Shown: positions 15,143 through 20,032 of the stretch, piece by piece
Layout: each line of letters starts with the position of its first letter
Numbering within the stretch: the stretch's first letter is position 1
Source: an uncultured Prevotella sp.
GTDB taxonomy: Bacteria; Bacteroidota; Bacteroidia; Bacteroidales; Bacteroidaceae
DNA: 20,032 bases
Reading direction: 5' to 3'
Assembly (NCBI GenBank): GCA_900319895.1
Contig: ONQK01000043.1
Coordinates: 1-20,032 of the forward strand
The notes under the pieces: generated by a model
The model's input: the letters and a program-made list of their open reading frames with translations, nothing else
Database searches by the model: none
Told to the model about the DNA's origin: nothing
Program-made: the position numbers and the translations under genes

Positions 15143-16975
15143 ATGAAAGAGTTTTTAGCTATTTTAAGGCGCTTCATACCACCCTACAAAAAATACCTGG
15201 CGTGGTCCGTCTTCTTCAACATCCTTTCGGCTTTGTTGAACATCTTCTCATTTGCCACACTCATTCCCATGCTCAACATCTTGTTCAAGACGGGCGAGGC
15301 AGAGCAGGCGACAGCGCTCTTGGCATGGGACTGGAGGCATGTCCACGAGGTGTTGCTGAACAACATGAACTATGGTGTCAACCGGCTCATCGAGCAATCC
15401 GGGGCCACCACCACCCTATTGATCATCGGCAGCGTGCTGGCCGTGCTCACATTCATCAAGACAGGGGCCTATTTCCTCTCGTCGGCGACCATCATCCCCA
15501 TCCGGACAGGCGTAGTACGCGACATACGCAACCAGATATATCAAAAAATAACCTCGCTGCCAATGGTGTTCTTCACCGAGAAACGCAAGGGCGACCTCCT
15601 GGCACGCATCACGGGCGACGTGGGCGAGGTGGAGAGCTCCATCATGTCGTCGCTCGACATGCTGTTCAAGAACCCGATCCTCGTCCTTGCCTATTTCACC
15701 ACCCTGCTTTTCATCTCATGGCAACTCACGCTCTTCACCATCATCGTCGTGCCGGTCATGGGATGGTTCATGGGCTTTGTCGGACGAAAGCTGAAACAGC
15801 AATCGCAGAAGGCACAGGCATTGTGGAGCGACACCATCAGCATCGTAGAAGAGACACTGGGCGGGCTACGCATCGTCAAGGCATTTTGTGCAGAAGAAAA
15901 GATGGTCCGCCGCTTCGACAAGGTCAACTCCTCTTACAGGGACGAAGTCATGCGGGTCAACACGCGCCAACAATTGGCACATCCCATGTCCGAATTCCTA
16001 GGCACCGTGCTCATCGTCATCGTCCTATGGTTCGGCGGCGTACTCGTATTGAGCCACCAGACGCTCGACGGCCCCATTTTCATCTACTACCTGGTCATCC
16101 TCTACTCCATTATAAACCCGCTGAAAGAAATTTCCAAAGCCTCATACAACATCCCCAAGGGACTGGCCTCCATGGAACGGATCGACAACATCTTGAAAGC
16201 CCAGGTCAACATCTGCGACCCCACGGCGCCCCGGCAACTCGAAAACGGCTTCCAACACACCATCGAATTCCGCAATGTGTCGTTCAGATATAACGAGAAA
16301 TGGGTGTTGCGCAACATCAACCTAAAGATTGAAAAAGGGAAGACCGTAGCACTGGTGGGGCAAAGCGGAGGCGGGAAGTCCACGCTGGTCGACCTGATAC
16401 CACGCTTCTACGACGTGCAGGAAGGTGAAATCCTCATTGACGGCATCAACATCCGCGACCTGCGCATCCGCGACCTGCGCTCGCTAATCGGCAACGTCAA
16501 CCAGGAAAGCATTCTCTTCAACGACTCTTTCAAGGCCAACATCACCTTCGGCGTTGAAAAAGCGACACAGGAAGAAGTGGAAAAGGCGGCCAAAATCGCC
16601 AATGCACACGAATTCATCAAAAATTCAGAGCACGGCTACGACACCAACGTCGGCGACCGCGGCGGACGGCTCTCCGGCGGTCAGCGCCAACGGGTGAGCA
16701 TTGCACGCGCCGTACTCAAGAACCCGCCAATCCTCATCCTTGACGAAGCGACAAGCGCATTGGACACAGAAAGCGAGCGGCTGGTTCAGGACGCACTGGA
16801 ACGGCTGATGAAAACACGTACGACAATCGCCATCGCACATCGACTTTCGACAATCCGGAATGCCGACGAAATCTGCGTCCTGCACAAAGGAAGCATTGTA
16901 GAGCGCGGCACCCACGAGCAACTCCTCAGCGAAAACGGCCATTACAGAAAACTGCATGACATGCAAATGATTTAA
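15143..16975 (+). CDS. MsbA-like ABC exporter (fused permease and ATPase)
   Basis: This 610-residue half-transporter has an N-terminal six-helix permease and a C-terminal ATPase and would work as a homodimer in the inner membrane. Hydrophobic segments lie near residues 20-45, 90-117, 170-190, 191-213, 285-305 and 311-328, with a long loop (about 47-88) after the first. The ATPase shows Walker A GQSGGGKST (406-414), Q-loop Gln454, signature LSGGQ (510-514), Walker B ILILDEA (530-536), the D-loop SALD and the H-loop His566. MsbA relatives flip lipid A-core or other lipid-linked glycans. Three glycosyltransferases directly downstream (first gap 12 nt) support export of a glycolipid. The start at 15143 is chosen because the promoter lies after the upstream ATG at 15062, and MKEFLAILRRF is a typical opening. 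The exact cargo cannot be read from sequence. Confidence 0.92.
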   Translation: MKEFLAILRRFIPPYKKYLAWSVFFNILSALLNIFSFATLIPMLNILFKTGEAEQATALLAWDWRHVHEVLLNNMNYGVNRLIEQSGATTTLLIIGSVLAVLTFIKTGAYFLSSATIIPIRTGVVRDIRNQIYQKITSLPMVFFTEKRKGDLLARITGDVGEVESSIMSSLDMLFKNPILVLAYFTTLLFISWQLTLFTIIVVPVMGWFMGFVGRKLKQQSQKAQALWSDTISIVEETLGGLRIVKAFCAEEKMVRRFDKVNSSYRDEVMRVNTRQQLAHPMSEFLGTVLIVIVLWFGGVLVLSHQTLDGPIFIYYLVILYSIINPLKEISKASYNIPKGLASMERIDNILKAQVNICDPTAPRQLENGFQHTIEFRNVSFRYNEKWVLRNINLKIEKGKTVALVGQSGGGKSTLVDLIPRFYDVQEGEILIDGINIRDLRIRDLRSLIGNVNQESILFNDSFKANITFGVEKATQEEVEKAAKIANAHEFIKNSEHGYDTNVGDRGGRLSGGQRQRVSIARAVLKNPPILILDEATSALDTESERLVQDALERLMKTRTTIAIAHRLSTIRNADEICVLHKGSIVERGTHEQLLSENGHYRKLHDMQMI

Positions 16976-16987
16976 TTATCCATTACT

Positions 16988-17998
16988 ATGCCACAAACAA
17001 GCAACAACCAGCAAGCCATGGTCAGCATCATTGTTCCTGTCTACAACGTAGAGAGGTACCTCAGGGCATGTCTCCAATCCATAGTGGGACAGACCTATAA
17101 AAACCTGGAAATCATCATACTCAATGACGGCTCGACCGACAGCTCCGGGAAGATTTGCGACGAATTCTCAACCGACCCCAGGGTAAAGGTTGTCCACAAG
17201 GGGAACGCAGGGCTGAGCGCCACCAGGAACCTCGGCTTTGCGATGTCAAAAGGACCATACGTCATATTCATCGACAGCGACGACTGGATGGAGGCCAACA
17301 TGGTTGAAGTGATGGTCAATACCATGGAAGAAACCGATGCCGACATCGTCATCTCACGTTATGTTGAAGAATACACCAACAAAAAAAGAGAACGGGCAGA
17401 CCGCCTTGCATCCGGCGCTTACGAGGGGAAGGAACCCGTCCGGCTATGCCTGGAGGACCGGATCAACAGTTGTGTATGGAACAAACTTTGCCGGCGCGAA
17501 GTCATCGTCAAAGAATTTCCAATCAATCGAAAATACGAAGACCATGCCACAGTCTACGCCTGGTTCGCCGCCGCACGCCGCGCCGTCTTCATCAACGACG
17601 TACTTTACCACTACCGGCAGCGAGCCAGCGGGATCATCTACAGCAAAGACAAGCCCCAACTTGCCTACGACTGCTTTCTTGCAGAGCTAGAGCGCTATAA
17701 CTTTGCCATGAACAACGGATTTGAAGAAATCGGTACCAGGGAATTGCTCAAACGAGGCAAAAAAATACTCAAACGCATCGTCAAAAGCGCTTCGCCGTTC
17801 ACCGAAAAAGTGCATTACAGCACGCGCATCAAAGAAGAGATGGAACCTGCGAGAACAGCCATCAAGACAACAATGGACCTCAAGAACCGCGTGAGGATGA
17901 GAGTACTATGGCACTCACCCAAGCTCTTTGTAGCCCTTCAAGGCATCGCATACGCAATATTGCCCAAAAGGAAGAAAAAATACGGATTGTATGAATAA
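16988..17998 (+). CDS. Family 2 glycosyltransferase (first of three tandem copies)
   Basis: This 336-residue enzyme is a GT-A fold family 2 glycosyltransferase that would add a sugar from a nucleotide-sugar donor to a surface glycan at the cytoplasmic face of the membrane. It has VSIIVPVYN (12-20), NDGSTD (46-51) in the nucleotide pocket, the metal-binding IDSDDW (95-100), a probable catalytic-base region YEDHATVYAWF (183-193) and YHYRQR (207-212). There is no membrane span. The C-terminal part (about 250-330) matches those of the next two genes (VHYSTRI, RMRVLWHSPKLFVALQ). It begins 12 nt after the exporter. Met11, directly before VSIIVPVYN, is an alternative start. Donor and acceptor are unknown. 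Confidence 0.92.
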   Translation: MPQTSNNQQAMVSIIVPVYNVERYLRACLQSIVGQTYKNLEIIILNDGSTDSSGKICDEFSTDPRVKVVHKGNAGLSATRNLGFAMSKGPYVIFIDSDDWMEANMVEVMVNTMEETDADIVISRYVEEYTNKKRERADRLASGAYEGKEPVRLCLEDRINSCVWNKLCRREVIVKEFPINRKYEDHATVYAWFAAARRAVFINDVLYHYRQRASGIIYSKDKPQLAYDCFLAELERYNFAMNNGFEEIGTRELLKRGKKILKRIVKSASPFTEKVHYSTRIKEEMEPARTAIKTTMDLKNRVRMRVLWHSPKLFVALQGIAYAILPKRKKKYGLYE

Positions 17999-18017
17999 AA
18001 AACAACGGGACACGACC

Positions 18018-19010
18018 ATGAAACCACTCATCAGCATCATCACTGCCGTCTACAACACAGACCGCTTCTTGTCAAAATGCCTTGAATCCGCCCTAGCACA
18101 AACACTCAAAGACTTCGAGATACTACTATTCAACGACGGGTCGACCGACTCCTCCGCTGAGATCTGCAACCACTTCGCCCTAAAAGACAACCGCATACAA
18201 TTCTTCAATTCTAAAAAAAACGTCGGAGTTTCAACCATCCGCAACAAAGCCTTGCAAATGGCAAGAGGCGAATACATATTCTTCCTCGACAGCGACGACT
18301 GGATCGATGAAAACGCCCTGGAAACACTGTACACAACCATGCAAAACGATGGCAGCGACCTCGTCGTTTGCGGATACATGGAAGAATTCAACCACACCTC
18401 CCAACCATGGTTCGACAAAGCCAAACCCGGGTGCTATACAGGGGCCGAAGGACTGAAGTTGGCCTTTAGCGGGCTCATCAGTTCGACACTGTGCAATAAA
18501 TTCTATAAACGCAAAATAGCAAAACGGGAATTTCCCATAGGCAGGCATTACGAAGACCATGCCACCATCTTTGAATGGATCGCCTCATGCCAAAAAATCT
18601 CCATCATACGAAAAACACCATACCACTACCGGCAACATGGCTACAGCATCACCCATCTCGGCGACAACGCAGCCAGCCAATACGACCTCTTCCGCGCCGA
18701 AGAAGACCGCTACCTATTTGCCGTCAAGAACGGGATGAAAGACATCGGGCTCCGCGCGCTTGTGAAAATGGGGAAAAACACCATCAGATGCATCAACCTC
18801 GGATCATCATCCTTCAACGACAAGCGACATTACAGCCAGCTCATCGGAGAAAGGCTCAAAAGCGAGAAAACAGCCAATAAAAAATACCTCAACGCGAAAA
18901 ATCGGCTAAGACTGCGCCTCCTATGGGCATCGCCAACCTTCTTCGTCGCATACCAAAGACTCCTGAAGCCATTCAGAAAGGATGTCATAAAGAAAGTCCA
19001 TAAAAAATAA
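18018..19010 (+). CDS. Family 2 glycosyltransferase (second of three tandem copies)
   Basis: From the ATG at 18018 this protein has 330 residues and opens MKPLISIITAVYN, just like the next gene (MKPTISIIIPVYN). An in-frame ATG at 17991 would add nine residues (MNKKQRDTT) without counterpart in the third copy and overlap the preceding gene by 8 nt, so it is possible but less favoured. Motifs, in the longer numbering: FNDGSTD (47-53), LDSDDW (99-104), YEDHATIFEW (187-196) and YHYRQH (211-216). The C-terminal region carries RHYSQLI and LRLRLLWASPTFFVAYQ, closely like the first copy. The catalytic motifs look intact, so it is probably active, with a different sugar or acceptor specificity from its neighbours (inference). 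Confidence 0.9.
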   Translation: MKPLISIITAVYNTDRFLSKCLESALAQTLKDFEILLFNDGSTDSSAEICNHFALKDNRIQFFNSKKNVGVSTIRNKALQMARGEYIFFLDSDDWIDENALETLYTTMQNDGSDLVVCGYMEEFNHTSQPWFDKAKPGCYTGAEGLKLAFSGLISSTLCNKFYKRKIAKREFPIGRHYEDHATIFEWIASCQKISIIRKTPYHYRQHGYSITHLGDNAASQYDLFRAEEDRYLFAVKNGMKDIGLRALVKMGKNTIRCINLGSSSFNDKRHYSQLIGERLKSEKTANKKYLNAKNRLRLRLLWASPTFFVAYQRLLKPFRKDVIKKVHKK

Positions 19011-19025
19011 AAATCAACCCCTGTC

Positions 19026-20021
19026 ATGAAACCGACCATTTCCATCATCATCCCTGTCTACAACGGAGAACGATACCTGAGCCAGTGCCTCGAATCCATC
19101 ATCGGACAAACCCTCAAAAACATTGAAATCATCATCGTCAACGACGGATCGACAGACCGCACCGCAGACATTTGCAACCAATATGCCGAAAAAGACGAAA
19201 GAATACGAGTCATCAACAAGAACAACTCCGGACCCAGCGAGACAAGAAACATCGGGATCGCACAAGCAAGCGCAGATGTCATCGGCTTCGTGGACGCAGA
19301 CGACTGGGTGGCCGAAAACATGTTTGAGACCCTATACCAAACCATGAGGGAAAAACAAAGCGACGCCGTCATCTGCAACTATACCAAAGTGTACAAGAAC
19401 ACCCGGAAGACACGCCAGTTCAGCCTGGCAGAAGGAGACTACAGTAAGGAAGAAATATTGCAGCACGTGCTCAACAGCACCATCCAAAGTTTCCTGTGCA
19501 ACAAACTCTTCCATAAAAAAGACATTAGCGAACCCATGCCAAAAGGCATGTACTACGAAGACAACGCCATCCTCTTCAAATGGTTCAACAACACCTCAAA
19601 AGTAACAGTCGTCCATCAGCCGCTTTACTTCTACAGACAACGGAAAAGTAGTATCATGAACGACAGAGACAACGCCGAAAAATGCTTCGACTTCTATCTG
19701 TCGGAAAAACACAAAATCGATTTCGCAAAAGAATTCGGATACGACAACATCAAACAAGAACAACTCGTCTTCTTTGCCCTACGCGCAGCAAAACTCATCG
19801 CCAGAGGAAGCTCGCCGGCAAGGGTCAAAAGACATTACATTGACCTAATCATACAAGACCTGCGAACACAGAACTTGAAAAAAGAGACCCACATCGACAC
19901 AAAAACAAAGTGGAGAAAACTATTGTATGACATCCATCCCAACCTGTTTGTATGCTATGAGAGCATTTGCTACAAAACCATAAAACTACTGACATTCAAA
20001 CAAAAACAACTTTTCGACTAG
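19026..20021 (+). CDS. Family 2 glycosyltransferase (third of three tandem copies)
   Basis: This 331-residue enzyme is complete, with its stop codon 11 nt before the window ends. It shows ISIIIPVYN (5-13), VNDGSTD (38-44), a metal motif VDADDW (89-94, DADD where the others have DSDD), YEDNAILFKWF (177-187) and YFYRQR (201-206). Its C-terminal region (RHYIDLI, KWRKLLYDIHPNLFVCYES) is the most diverged of the three. It begins 15 nt after the second copy. The coding strand is strikingly rich in A and C. Further genes of the same operon may lie beyond the window. Donor and acceptor sugars cannot be assigned. Confidence 0.92.
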   Translation: MKPTISIIIPVYNGERYLSQCLESIIGQTLKNIEIIIVNDGSTDRTADICNQYAEKDERIRVINKNNSGPSETRNIGIAQASADVIGFVDADDWVAENMFETLYQTMREKQSDAVICNYTKVYKNTRKTRQFSLAEGDYSKEEILQHVLNSTIQSFLCNKLFHKKDISEPMPKGMYYEDNAILFKWFNNTSKVTVVHQPLYFYRQRKSSIMNDRDNAEKCFDFYLSEKHKIDFAKEFGYDNIKQEQLVFFALRAAKLIARGSSPARVKRHYIDLIIQDLRTQNLKKETHIDTKTKWRKLLYDIHPNLFVCYESICYKTIKLLTFKQKQLFD

Positions 20022-20032
20022 CATCATCCCCA

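Noticed and set aside
15202..16293. A 363-codon open frame inside the ABC exporter gene, other plus-strand frame
   Set aside because: It starts with GTG, its product is His/Arg/Pro-rich and low in complexity, and it overlaps a protein with all ABC motifs. It is a side effect of GC-biased codons.

Overview
The window looks like a chromosomal segment of a Bacteroidales bacterium, most likely Prevotella-like. Three things support this: proteins typical of Bacteroidetes (an OstA-like LPS-transport protein, a DUF4465 lipoprotein whose Cys is followed by an acidic run, an OmpA protein with an N-terminal barrel); promoter boxes fitting the Bacteroidetes -7 consensus TAnnTTTG upstream of guaB, clpP, the OmpA gene and the ABC transporter gene; and almost no classical Shine-Dalgarno sites. 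Genus is an inference. I see no rRNA, tRNA, CRISPR array, insertion sequence or prophage.

Layout. Positions 37-14823 are all on the minus strand and mostly housekeeping. Read in the direction of transcription they form: (1) clpP-clpX-recQ-DUF4465 lipoprotein (14823 down to 9785), with a -7 box in front of clpP and a strong intrinsic terminator at 9719-9750; (2) guaB - parvulin foldase - SurA-like foldase - OstA-like protein - mutL (9499 down to 1574), a tight run with gaps of 12-26 nt and a -7 box just ahead of guaB; (3) a single OmpA-family gene (1233 down to 37) behind a 340-bp AT-rich leader. Positions 15143-20021 are on the plus strand and divergent: an MsbA-like ABC exporter followed, with gaps of 12-19 nt, by three tandem family-2 glycosyltransferases. 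That operon may continue past the window.

How the genes work together. The guaB operon joins a nucleotide-synthesis enzyme to three envelope-biogenesis proteins (two periplasmic PPIase chaperones that escort outer-membrane proteins, and an OstA/LptA-like LPS-transport protein) and to the mismatch-repair protein MutL. The plus-strand operon fits assembly and export of a surface glycan (LPS or another polysaccharide). ClpXP is the regulated protease, and RecQ and MutL are DNA maintenance.

The most interesting points are substitutions in otherwise ordinary proteins. ClpP carries Asn at the position of the catalytic Asp (Ser125-His150-Asn199). MutL has lost all of the C-terminal endonuclease motifs I could align. 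Three glycosyltransferases are full-length tandem paralogues. The intergenic regions hold a perfect palindrome upstream of guaB and a 60-bp GC-rich block with inverted-repeat ends between clpP and the ABC transporter. I found no convincing new multi-gene system; most of the window is core genome.
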